Shown here: positions 22,801 to 34,039 of the stretch, piece after piece
Position numbering within the stretch: the first letter of the stretch is position 1
Layout: every line of letters begins with the position of its first letter
DNA from: Ligula intestinalis
Taxonomy: Eukaryota; Platyhelminthes; Cestoda; Diphyllobothriidea; Diphyllobothriidae
Length of the DNA stretch: 64,000 bases
Assembly: GCA_036362985.1 (NCBI GenBank)
Contig: JAYGXS010000003.1
Span: 41,058,162 to 41,122,161 of the forward strand
Reading direction: 5' to 3'
Made by a program: the position numbers and the translations under genes
Notes under the pieces: model-generated
What the model was told of the DNA's origin: nothing
Databases searched by the model: none
Seen by the model: the letters and a program-made list of their open reading frames with translations, nothing else

Positions 22801-25127
22801 AAAGCGACGTAACGAAAGTCCATCCAGCGGGCTGGTTTGAAGGTGATGAAGAACTGGGAGGCATTCGTGTGTCTTCCCTTGTTCGCCATGCTTATAATTC
22901 CCCGTTTGTCATGCTTGACACTGAAGTTTTCATCTAATACAAAAACAAACAGTATTGATTTTTGCGTTCGCAAGATAGTATACAGTTTAGGAATGAATGG
23001 TGTTTTACTTAGATTCGAACATTATGTAAGGAAGACGTTGGTCCACAATTAAACCACCTTTGCTCCATAAACTTTAAAGGTTTGTCTGGTCACAATTCCG
23101 AAATAACTTTATTTTAAGAAACTTCACAAATAATGCTATTGCCAAAAAACTGCGGATACAAAAGAAATAACGTGAATTATGGAATAGGAAACTATACATA
23201 TGTGGGCGCAGAGGACGTTTGTGCAAAAGTAGTCAGCTAATGTAGATTTGTCCTATTTTTTCAAAAAAGAGCCCACATATGTAAGCCGTTGGTAGGAAAA
23301 TGGAAACTCTTGAGCGTTCAAAACCCTCTTTATATATACGGCATTCGACCTTTTGAGCTGATAGGCACTAGTCTGACCTTTGCTCGCCCGTTGTAACCAC
23401 CGTACTGCTTCGTGGGATGCATGGCTTTGGAAGGAGGAAATCTAGTTATGTCGCGATAAAACGATATTTATTATACAGCGAATCGTAAAAAAGAGACATC
23501 CTTCAAGCATAAGCCAACATTGCTCTTTGAATTGTTTTGCAATTTTCCACGTATTTTCTAGGACAGATCTGTGGTATGCCAAAAACCGCCAGTATATTTC
23601 AGGTTATTCGAAAGTTGGTTATGCTACGACGGTGAAAAATGTGCGTAAAGTATGATTATTTTACGAAGAATCTGTACCTTTATATTAATTTGTAACTAAA
23701 TGGTTAGGGCTACAACCGGGTACAACAACTAGGATGTGAAGGCCATCCAATATTCCTTTGTCTTGCAACTTAACTAATCTGGGTACAAGATGTCCTAAAA
23801 ATCAGATAGGTAAAGCACTGTGTAAAAATTGATGCTATCAGAACATTAAAAATAACACGAAATAATGACTAACAAGGAGTATTTTCTTTATTCTCTTGAT
23901 TTTTACAATCTAGTGGGATCATTTGGCAATGACAATTTTTGAATTTTTTGATCATGCTTTAATCTCTTTTTTAATTTCTAAAACACTAGATAGGAAACAT
24001 TTGCACTCAGTTTTATTTCGGGTTTATCAAAGTTACTACATCTCTGTTAAAATGGAAGAGTGGCTTCCCCTAGGCGCACTTCATCCATACTGATAGAAAA
24101 ACTTTTCTATCAGTATGGATAAAATGCGCCGGAAATAGTACGTATATTGAAAAGAGGTGCTTTACGCAGATAATTTCCAACATATTTACAACTAACTTCG
24201 TTATTTACAAACAGTTTAACATGGTCAATTCTACACCTCACCATTACATAAACAAATTTTTAAATTCACCTTCAACAACATAAAAATTTAAACCTTCAAT
24301 TAGTAATCAATAAACTTGCCTTCAAACACATCACCATAGATTGAATGTCCATCGTCGCCGCACCCATAAAGAATATCTACCGATCAAATCAGTAAAGCTA
24401 TGATTACCTCCTCCTTGAATCCAGCCATCTGGTACTAACCTGTGAAAGATACTATCCTTGTAGGCCATCGTGTAAACTTCAATTTCATTTTTCGGAACTG
24501 GGCTTAAGTCGCTTCTGCATAGTGAAGCAAAGTTTTGGCATGTTTTTGGTAAAAGATCTGAAAAGAGCTAGAAGGAATAAATACTAATTGCATGGTTTAC
24601 CTCAAAAAGCAATGTTCCGCATGATTTTCCGCCGATTGTTATAATCACGGAAACGTATATTCTCTAGACTGACTTATTAGACTTTCATAATAACTTACAT
24701 CACGTCTAACAAGTTCATCACGGTATGCATCATAGGCCAATATTTCATAAAAACTATAAGGCCGATATTCATCCAGTCCATAGTTTGTCAATGCCCAGTC
24801 TCTGAGTGCATCACAGTTTCCAATGGGCTTTTTGTCACAGAAACAGATAACAACTCCATCAAAAGCCCAATATTCGCCTTTGAGTTCCTTAGAGTATAAT
24901 ATTTTATAGGGTAGCAATTCACTTTTTTCTTAGCATGTAAAAATTCAATCCACTCAAATTCATAAACACCCTTGATTTTAGGTTCCTCAAAAACTGAGGG
25001 ATGCGTTTCATAGAGATCCTACAGAAATATTTAATATAAATCAGGTATTATTTATCGCAACCTTGGCACAGAAACAGGCAGCATGAAAATGCGATTTTCC
25101 AATCAGTCCTATAATCTTTAATCTCAT
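19880..25127 (-). CDS. PPIL6: PPIL6-type cyclophilin (peptidyl-prolyl isomerase-like 6), 7 exons
   Basis: Exons (minus): 25127-25062, 25018-24699, 24663-24601, 24567-24408, 24376-24320, 22933-22798 and 20015-19880. Exons 1-2 encode the family-specific N-terminal part ([29 protein letters not shown]). Exons 3-7 encode a cyclophilin-like domain from about residue 130: [33 protein letters not shown] (191-204), [16 protein letters not shown] (238-253), RWMD, YVAFG and NERPVQEI. The total is 312 codons, close to animal PPIL6. Arg193 and Trp259 of the isomerase site remain, but the usual Phe is Gly198. Four introns are 31-44 bp; two are 1.4 and 2.8 kb. Intron 5 has a GC donor. Exon 2 needs one extra base in a six-A run (24923-24928) to stay in frame, probably a homopolymer assembly error. 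Start: the first ATG in frame, with no upstream exon needed. Confidence 0.92.
20016..22797 (-). other. PPIL6 intron 6
   Basis: A 2.8-kb intron with donor GTAAGC and acceptor ATATTTCAG. No gene is recognised inside. A tRNA-like trace lies at about 22150-22195 (GGTGCGAGCTG then AGCAGTTCAAATCTCGG), probably a SINE remnant. Confidence 0.75.
22934..24319 (-). other. PPIL6 intron 5 (GC-AG), holds palindrome
   Basis: The donor is GAAG|GCAAGT and the acceptor is TATTAG|AT. The coding phase before and after agrees and the joined reading DVFEDENFSV continues the cyclophilin domain. The intron contains the 28-bp-arm palindrome at 24073-24130. Confidence 0.8.
24073..24130. repeat. near-perfect palindrome, 28-bp arms
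   Basis: The left arm 24073-24100 pairs with 24103-24130 with two mismatches; the loop is two bases. A DNA cruciform or an RNA hairpin is possible. No similar sequence was seen elsewhere in the window. Confidence 0.85.
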
Positions 25128-25809
25128 TGAAATGATTTGGTAATTAAAACGGCTTTGTCTCTATGACACTAATGTAGACAAACAAGTCAAGTATATGGAT
25201 CTATAGGTATCATAATATGTAGACGCTTAGCCACGTAATTCGGACACGAGACGTCAAAAGAGCCTAAGATGATGAGATATCAGCATAGATTTAAGAATGA
25301 GTAGGTCCTTCCGGATATGGAATCCTCCAATAATTAGAGTATTCAGGGCACGGATTAATTCACAAAAACTTGTTTAGAATTGTTGATAATCTGCAATGGC
25401 TAAGACAAGGTTAGATATGAGCAAAAAATCATCCGACTTGCACAGAATTGGTTGCTAGCAACAGCTGTATACTTGGTATCATATTTGTAACTTTCCTGCA
25501 GAAGTTTTCAAAGACCTGTTGACGACAACATACTTGTAAAAACACTTTAGCCAAGCCAACTGCTTGTTTAAGCTTTATTTAATGGTGCTTGAACGTTTTT
25601 AAAATGACACATGAATTATTGAGAGCATTCTAAAGCATTTGTAACATGCACACCCGGTTTCTCCTTATTCTACGCAACTGCCTCGCCCTCTACCTACACT
25701 GGTTTTCCCGCTGTCGATCCTTGTAACTGAGTTGTCTCTGCTGTCGGACTTGGTGTCTGGGATCCCTCAGATTCAGATGTTTGATGAGTCATGGCTACAT
25801 ATATATAGC
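25128..25809. other. unassigned, between PPIL6 start and Ty3 element 1
   Basis: It must include the PPIL6 promoter and 5' UTR, but no specific motif was identified. The segment near 25795-25808 is a short TA-rich run beside the LTR. Confidence 0.4.
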
Positions 25810-26058
25810 TGTCCACAAGCAATCACATACACAACGCGAAGGGATCCGTATAGTATGAACATTTATCTAATTACGACAAGAATAATAATCACTAATGTTC
25901 CTCTGAAGACGTAAAGAGCTGGTGCTCCTCAGACACGTCCTTCAAGGCTCCGGCCTGGTTGCCGTCCTGCACTGTCTCATGGGTTGTCTCCACGACCGCC
26001 ACTAAAATTGAAACATTACAAATGTGCATTCAATCAAAAGGGCGGTTAGTCCCTTACA
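25810..26058 (-). repeat. 3' LTR of Ty3 element 1
   Basis: It aligns with 29298-29538 over its full length at about 90% by eye, with one indel near the AAATTGAAACATTAC region. The differences show the insertion is not recent. Confidence 0.9.
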
Positions 26059-26105
26059 CGCCTCCCCCACCAAGAGGGAGCTCTGTCCGCAGAGCCGCAG
26101 AGGGA

Positions 26106-29100
26106 TCAGGGGTACCTAATTGGGAAACTAAATGGGGGGGGAGTTAGGATATGGAGGAAGTTGGCATCGAGGTGGGGTGGGGGTCCCGTGGAAATTGATG
26201 GCGTAACGGGTGAGGTTGCGTCGGCGCTAGGGAGGGGACTCGTGTAGGGTGTCAGCTTGTCAAAATGAACGGTAGATATATGGCCGGAAGGGTCACGGGC
26301 GTCGCGGATGCGATAGGTGGAGGGGGATGGCTTCAACAACAACGAACGGGCCTTCCCACGGGCAGAAGATTTTAAAGGGTATCCCCACGGGGTGTGTAGC
26401 GCGTCGACGGAGGACGTAGTCGCCAGGGCAATGTGGGGTATCGTGAATGTTTAGATCGAAGTAGGAATACTGTTGTGCGTATGCGGTGTGAAGATTGGAA
26501 CGGGCAAGATAATGTGCCAGGTGGAGGGTTTCTTGCAGTTGAGAAGCGTTAGCATCTGGGGACGAACCATCGGACGTATGCAGTGGGAGTAGGGAGTCAG
26601 AGGGTAGTCGGAGATGACGACCAGTGAGTAAGGAGATGGGGAATACCCCGTGGACGAGTGGAGAGTGGCCCGATAGGCCATCATGGCATAGGGTAGTTTT
26701 AGGTCCCGATTCCGGCGGTCGTGCGATTCGGCTAGGGCCTTTAGGAGGTTGATAATAGTACGATATGTCCGTTCAGTCTGTCCATTTCCTTCCGGGTTAA
26801 CCGGTGTGGTGTGGGTATTGTGGATGCAAAGTACGTCACAGACGTCGTGTACGAGTTTGCTCTGGAAGTTGGCGCCACAGTCTGAGTGAAGGGACAGGGG
26901 TGCGCCAAAGCGACTGACCCAAGCGGACAGTAAGGCGTCGGCAACAGTAGCTGCATCTTGGTAGGGTAAGGACACGGCTTCTGCCCCCTTTATAAAATAG
27001 TCAACCATGATGAGGATGTACCGGTTGTGGCTGTCGGTGAAGGGTAAAGGTCCCATCACGTCGATGCCGACTCGCTCGAAAGGGGATCCGGTAGCCATGG
27101 GTTGGAGAGGTGCTTGAGGTCGGGGGTTAGAACCTTTAACGCTTGTGCAAGTAGGGCACGTGTTGCAGAAGGTGGCGACCTGTTCCCGAAGATAGGGCCA
27201 CCAGAATCTATGGCGAGCCGCAGCCTGGGTTTTAGCCTGGCCGACGTGACCTAGGTCTTGGTGTATGTCCGTTAGAACCGTTTTGACGAGGCTGCCGGGG
27301 ACTCCTAACCGAGGGGGCATGTGGATGCCTTCCTTAAAGAAGAGGAGTTTGTTTTCCATGAAGAGTTGAGACCAATGATTGCGGAGAATTCTGGCGGTCT
27401 CAGAAGAGCCGCGGAGATCATTGTCCGTGGGACGAGGTTTGCCATGGAGTATACGGTCATAAATTATAGCAGTATCGGAATCGGTGCTCCGGGCGGTCGC
27501 CCAATGGTACCAGGTAGGTTCGCTAATGATAAAAGCAGAGACTGAGTCGGCTGAAAGTGACATCAGAGCCTCGCTGGAATCTGGCGGACGTCGGCATAGA
27601 GCGTCCGCGTTGGTGTGTTTGCAACCGGGCCGGAAGTGGCAAGAATATTTGAATTCTTGAAGGGTATCTTGCCATCGTGCCAATTGCCCGTCTGCATCTT
27701 TCGTGTTCTGTAAACTCTGAAGGGCTTTATGGTCCGACCGGATGATGTAATAGCGGCCAATCAGGTAGGGTTTAAAATGCTTAACGAAGGCGACTAAGGT
27801 TAACAGCTCGCGTTTGTAGACGGAGTATTTACGTTCGGTCCTTGTGAGGGTCCTACTGGCAAAGCAGATGGGCCGTTCGACACCGGTCTCGTCAGGTTGA
27901 GATAAGATGCCGCCGATAGTGAAACAGCTGGCGTCTGTATCGATGATAAAATCGGGGGCATCAGGGAGGACATTAGGTAGCATGAAAACCGGGGCGGTTG
28001 TGAGGCGGGCCTTGAGTTCGTCGAAGGCCGCTTGGGCAGCTTCGGACCACTGAAATGGGTGGTTTTTCTCCGTAAGGATAAACAAGGGCTGCGCGATTTC
28101 TGAGAAGCCGCATATGAATCGTCTTTATTATGATGCGAGGCATACAAAGCTGCGCACGTCTGAAGCTGAAGTCTGAGTGGGCCAAGTCAGAATGGCCTTG
28201 ACTTTCTCGGGTGAAGCTTTGATGCCATCATGGCTAAATTCGTGGCCTAAATAAGTTACTTTATCTCGCAGGAACGAACATTTCAGGGGGTTAAGGCACA
28301 AACCAGCGTCACGGAGGGCGGCGAGAACTGCCTGCAGGTTAGCGTTGTGTTCGGTGACGGACTTGCCGAAAACGATCACATCATCGAGATAGATAAGGCA
28401 ACATTGGGGATAAAGGTGTGTGAGGACGGATTGCATTAGACGTTGAAATGTGGCTCCGGCGTTGCAGAGGCCAAAGGGCATAATCTCAAATTCGAAAAGT
28501 CCTTGTTGGATGATGAAAGCCGTTTTGGCTCTATCTTTGGGTTCCACCTCCACTTGCCAGTAACCCGACTTCAGATCTAGGGTGGTAAACCAACGCGCCC
28601 CTGCCAGCACGTCGAGAGTGACGTCAATGCGGGGTAGCGGGAATGAGTCGCGGACAGTGAGTGCGTCAAGGCGGCGGTAGTCTATGCATAAACGTAGTTT
28701 ACCATCTTTCTTGGGTACTAGCGTAACCGGAGAGGCCCATGGTGAATGAGACGGACGGATGACGCGATTTTCCAACATCTTAATCATCTCCTGGACTTGC
28801 TGCTGAAAATGTGGGGGTATCCGTCGGGGCGGTTGCCACACTGGTTTTGCGGAGCCGGTATCGATGGTGCGACGAATGATGGAAGAACGTCCAAGGGAAT
28901 GTTCATCCCAAGCGAAAACGTCAGGGAATAGTCTCAGGAGGGCCTGTAGTTGCACACGGGTGGGAGTGTCAAGATCAGAATATAGGGATAGGAGATCTTC
29001 TAGGTTAGTTGGGGGTAGACCGACGGCAGCCTCGATGGCTGCGCAAATCTCGTCATATAAAGGTGGGGGTGGGTCTAACGGCGTAATGATCGTGAACAGA

Positions 29101-29275
29101 TATCTAGTGAGCAATTACATTTAGTGAGAAAGTCGACACCTAGCAAGATGTCCCAAGTCAGGGCAGGGCTAACTATAAAACGGTGGTGTTTGGTCGCGGT
29201 GGGAAGTCTAAAGACAGGTAAATGGATCCTAAGATGTGTAAACGTTGGCCGTTGGCCGTCAATTGGCTAGGTAGG
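26106..29275 (-). pseudogene. Ty3 element 1 pol: protease end, RT, RNase H, integrase
   Basis: The protease tail ends near LLGVDFLT (about 29130). RT follows with [44 protein letters not shown] and YLDDVIVF (catalytic Asp pair at 28380-28385). RNase H has DTDASCFTIGGILSQ. The integrase has an H2C2 zinc site (CNTCPTC near 27170), Asp of GIDVMGP, Asp of LHSDCG and Glu of GNGQTER. Two adjacent TAA codons (28130-28125) lie in the RT thumb, otherwise one frame runs from 29114 to about 26451. After that the frame is lost before a Pro/Ser-rich C-terminal tail. No envelope gene. Confidence 0.9.
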
Positions 29276-29297
29276 GGAGAACGAGAGTCAATAAGAC

Positions 29298-29538
29298 TGT
29301 CCACAAGCAATCACATACACAACGCGAAGGGATCCGTATAGTATGAACGTTTATTTAATGACGACAAGAATAATAATCACTAATGTTCCTCTGAAGACGA
29401 AAAGAGCTGGTGCTTCTCAGACACGTCCTTCAAGGCTCCGGCCTGGTTGCCGTCCTGTACTGTCTCACGCGTTGTCTTCACAACCGCCACTGAAATTACA
29501 AATGTGCATTAAAACAAAAGGACGGTTGGTCCCTTACA
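29298..29538 (-). repeat. 5' LTR of Ty3 element 1
   Basis: Partner of 25810-26058. It directly adjoins protease-coding sequence rather than a leader and gag. Confidence 0.9.
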
Positions 29539-32059
29539 CATTTAATACATTGCATTACATTGTATTAAAAAATTGCATAGCTTTAGCTATAGTAAAATCG
29601 TATTATAAGTACAGTAGGTGGCCAAACTCATACAATCCTACGATTTTTACAAGCAACTCCCTCTTACTCAAACGCAACCCAAGCTATGGCCCCAAAGTCT
29701 TACAGCAATAAAGTTATGATCGTTCTTCACAAAAGGGTATATTATGATTGATGAGGGAATATGACTTGTTGTAGAAACAAAGTGGAAAATTCCGAAAAAG
29801 TGGAAATCGGGCGTACTAGGTAAACTTAAGTTTTACATGTAGATGAAGCCCGTTTATGCAAAACCACTGAGTAAATAAAGCAGCACAAGTAAAATTACGT
29901 CAGAAAATAACCGTTTTGTCAAGTTTTCGAATAAATATGCTTCCATATTACGTGCCATATAAAGTATGGATGTTACCGAAGAGCCTAAATTTCGAGTATA
30001 TATTATAACACGTTTTCACGGGAACTGCTAGTTGTTTTTTCGTTTATGCATCGCTTGACTTATAATGGACTAATTCAACCACGTTTTCGCTTGATATGCT
30101 CCACTGGGAGATCACAGGAGTAATATATTGGTTAAGCTCACTTGCGGACATGCCGGTCAGTGACTAATAAATTTATATAGAAGTGTCGGGAACAATTTCA
30201 AACGTACCATTTTTGTACACTAAGAGTTATTGTCATCCGACATATTTTTGTGATTATTTCGATATTTCTATTCCATAAAATTCTAATGACCACTTTACGA
30301 TTTTCACTGGCTTTAGTCAATTGGCCATAAATAATGAGTACATTCTATGTAATAACCACAACCTTCAAAATAAGATAAATCTTAAAATCTTTTACATAAA
30401 TAACTAGCTTTTAAACATTTTTTCTCATGCAGCTGTCTTTGTGTGTCATAGTTTCAGAACCACTCAAACCTGTGAACTCATTGCCGAGAAAATGAACGTC
30501 TACTACAAAAGTCGCGAATAAATATGCTCAAGGTTGATTCATAAAAATTCTAAAAAAAAGAAACTCTTCAAAAAGCTTGACTTGCATATTTTGGCGTCTG
30601 ATGTTTGCGTACTTTAATATTTTGATGATGAAGTCAAGGTCAGAATGTGAAATGTTGGTCAGTGGATTGATTTCCCTCACAACTAGGGATATCTCTTCTG
30701 TTATAAATGAAAGAGCTACTTGTTTTATCTCAAACGGAACAGTTTTCAGCATATTTGGTTACTTTTAGACTAAGTTCTACAATAACAAATGCAAAGCAGA
30801 GTGACAATATTATCAACGGCGATTTTTGAATAAACTGATTCGCAATGTCCCGTAACAACACTGTCAAATGTTTGTTATGTTAACTGCCTCCAACTTCATA
30901 TCGATTGTACAATTAATTTTGTTGCCATATACTGATAAAATTCTCAAACGCATTCCTTGCCTGTAACCCCTCGAATATTAAATATAAATTGAATATGGAG
31001 TAATGCAAAGAACAACTTCAAAGTTTATTACTCAATTTTATGGCAAGAATCTTGGCAGATTTACAAAAATATAAATTTTAAAACTTATTTCGTTTTTCTA
31101 TTCCCGAAAGAAATGCGCTATCTCCTAAGAACACTAACCTAAATTTCATGGATGCAAAACAAAAGTTTCCGTTTTGTGAACAGATATAATTCAAGTGTCA
31201 TGTTTTTCATGGATGCTCTTATATAGTGCAACATATACACGCAAGAAGTTATTTTCTGCAGCGTTTAATAGCATAAGAAATTCCTCGGATATCAACAAAC
31301 GCTGGATTTCGCCCATTTTCGCCTCTGTTTTCTCCCAGTATTCTGATTTGAACGTAATTTAATTCTAGTAAACAACATCTTGCGACCAAATTCAACCCAA
31401 TGAACTAACTAAACAACCTCAAGTGTGCGTTAAATCATCCAATCCCCAACCTTGCATCAGATACGCAATCTACTGTACTAGATTGGAACGGTTATGTCTC
31501 AGCGACGAAAGCAAACCCCCATATCTTGAATCGGATAGCCTTACAAAATCAACGATAATGAAGTCTGGGCTTTCAGTTACAACCTGAGCTGAAAGTAGGC
31601 TTATTTTAACAACTAATTCGATTATTGCAACCAGAGTTTAAAAAACTTGCATAATATGCCTTCAATGCAGTTCACTATAGTACCTGCCTAGCTGCTGGTT
31701 ACCTGGCGCGTCCACTGATGACGGATATTTGAACGACATTCAGCGATCGTAGGCTGCGAAACAATCAGGCTCCCGGTTTTGGCGAATAAGTAGCCGCGGA
31801 CCAGCAGGGACAGTGTTAGCAGGGCGCGGAGGGAGGGTTGGCACACCAAACAAGTAATCCAAGCGGCCGCTGGGGATCCACGTGCAGTCAAAATCTCCAA
31901 TATTGCTCATGCAAAATGTCCACTCACAGCATTGCAATGCATTCTATGGCGTCTGCAGGAACCAACGTGTTCCGCAACCTTTGTCCATTGATGCAGTATA
32001 ATAGCATATAATTTGGACTACTCGGTCCAAAATGTATTCTTGGTATTTGATGCTGGAAT
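29539..32059. other. unassigned AT-rich sequence with one possible exon
   Basis: No homology recognised. A minus-strand frame at 30752-30528 (74 codons) reads like coding sequence, with amphipathic Leu/Ile/Glu spacing (REINPLTNISHSDLDFIIKI), but the splice sites are unclear. Its identity is unknown. Confidence 0.35.
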
Positions 32060-33600
32060 TTCGAACAAATCTTGAACCTGGTACTCAAAGTCCGATGGCA
32101 CGCAGTCTCCATTAATACTACGTGGGTATTTGCTGCCTGTCCGAAGTTTGCATCCCAGACTCAGGCACCCGAGAAAAAGATCCTGGGAGTCGATTCCCAC
32201 CTCACCCTGTACCACGGTGGCATGCGTGACCCATCTGGTAGACACGCTGTGACTATTGCCCTCTCGGAACAAGCAAACTTTGCACTCCGAGCATGGGAAT
32301 AATTCAGCGACCGGATGGCTTACACCCGACTAGAGGGCCACTTTGAGAAAATAGATATATATCTTCCCTGCGCATTCACCAACATCAGCTGCTGAACAAG
32401 ATAAGGTGAATTTCTATTCGCAACTACTGGAGCTAGTTGAAAGCCTTCACCGTCATGATCTGTTAATTGTTGTTTGGGACTGGAATGGGCAGACTAGGTC
32501 CGGTGATTCGTCATCCAGTCACCTTATTTGTCGTTTTGGTGTGACTTTCGATCCAAAAATTGTGAGAGTAATGCATTTTGCTGATCAGAACTGACTGTTT
32601 GTCACCAGTAGATGCTTTTGTCGTCATCATAAACATGTACTGACCTGGTATTCAAATGCCGACTGTACCGCCATTCAGATGGATTACATTCTAGTTGATT
32701 CAAGGTTTCGCAGATTAGTCCACGATAGCAGGTCGATACGAGGTGCCGAAACCGATAAAGCCCACGAGTCTGGCGAGTCGCCTGAAAGTTCACCTCTTAT
32801 TTGCCCTAAAGTGCCACGTGCGAGAAGCCTTGATGTCCCAAAACTCCTGCAACCCAGCAATAACGAGGTCCTAATCACAGAACTCCGGTCCTATCTTACG
32901 ACAAAAGCCAATAACGAAAGTAGAAGCAAGTGATCACCACCGAAGAAATCCGTCGATGCGACACCTGAGGAAATTATTGGATTCACTCAGCGGCACCGTA
33001 GTGACTGAATAAGCGGAAGAACCCTGCAGCCCAGGTGGTTTGAGCAAGGTCCCATAACGATGCTTCCGTCCGCCAACTCTGAAAGCTGTCAACAAAGTCG
33101 AATAGGGATTACCGGCAGAAGCATTGGTCCGAGACGGGGACTTTTATGGAGCAGGCCTCAAAATTAGGTGACACATGAAAAATCTACCAAATTATCCGCC
33201 AAGTTAATGGCAAATCTTCGACAGTCTAGGACTCTGTTGGCGATATGAATGGCGACTTTACTGTCGACAACACAGCCAAGGTCAATCGTTGGCATGAACA
33301 CTTCAAGCACCTCTTGAACTTTGATAAATTACCCATCACATCCTCCCTCTCCTCCGCAGCGGAGTTTGAAACCTTCTCAACCTATACAGTGTTGTGCGAA
33401 CTCCCGAAGACGAAGTTGACGCTGTACTACAGAGGCTGCGCATCAACAAGGTGTCCGGAGAGGACGGTATTCCCATCTAAATCTACAACACTTGTGTCGG
33501 CACTCTGGCTCCTATGTTCCACGAGGTGATAAGACAAGCATGCAAAGACGAGGCCGTTCCTGATTACTGAGGCTCAGGCATCTTTCTACCTGTAGCCTTG
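32060..33600 (+). mobile_element. RTE-type LINE fragment, copy B
   Basis: Endonuclease and the front of RT of the same family as the copy at 45262-48170. Shared landmarks: CCLSEVCIPDSGT (32130), DSHLTLYHG then PSGRHAVTIALSEQA (32190-32270), DRMAYTRLEGHF, FYSQLLELVE (32410), DLLIVVWDWNG (32457), HVLTWYSN (32635), DMNGDFTVDN (33243) and SGEDGIPI then CVGTLAPMFHEVIRQACKDE (33455-33555). Several shifts and stops. It breaks off after the GSGI block, so the RT catalytic part is missing. Confidence 0.85.
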
Positions 33601-34039
33601 TACATGCACCTGTGGGATACGAAGTATTCCAGCCATATAATAAATCATTATCGTATCCTGATGGTTATGAACTAGTGAATAATAAAAGGCATGGAAGGCC
33701 AGTGTTATGGATAATTCAATTAAATGCAGAAGGAGTAGAATGTGTGTAATAGATAATTGACTCCTGGAGGAGTGCAGTCCAGCCATAAGCGGGCCGAGGT
33801 GAGAGTCGCCTTCCGGCGGATGTAAACGTCGTGTCCGAATGTCTGCAACCAGTCGTGAGGTCGCCGGTTCCGGGAGTATCTAAGCGTAAGCAGTCACCAG
33901 ACTAAGGTCCTTTGTGGACTGGCCTTGCGAAGCAGTTGGCCAGTTAAGCCAGACGCATCTGTGACCTTGGTCGGAGGACAACACGAGAGCCAGACATTCG
34001 GGACACCCCAGACGAGTGCGACCAAAGCATTGCTTAGAT
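33601..34039. other. unassigned
   Basis: No gene. GTCGCCGGTTCCGGGAG near 33862-33878 is B-box-like, a weak hint of an old SINE. Confidence 0.3.

Larger units (their letters stand above)
25810..29538 (-). mobile_element. Ty3 LTR retrotransposon 1, gag-deleted
   Basis: Two direct repeats of about 245 bp (25810-26058 and 29298-29538) bound a minus-strand pol. On the minus strand the LTRs start TGTAAGGG and end CTTGTGGACA, so they have TG and CA ends. Between the 5' LTR and pol there are only about 180 bases, already encoding the end of protease, so gag and the front of protease are missing. No clear target-site duplication or primer-binding site is seen. Confidence 0.9.

Noticed and set aside
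28125..28130. TAA read as Tyr, as in the alternative flatworm mitochondrial code
   Set aside because: This is nuclear sequence with LTR elements and spliced genes. Tyr in PPIL6, GFUS and the other Ty3 copies uses TAT or TAC, and TAA closes other frames.
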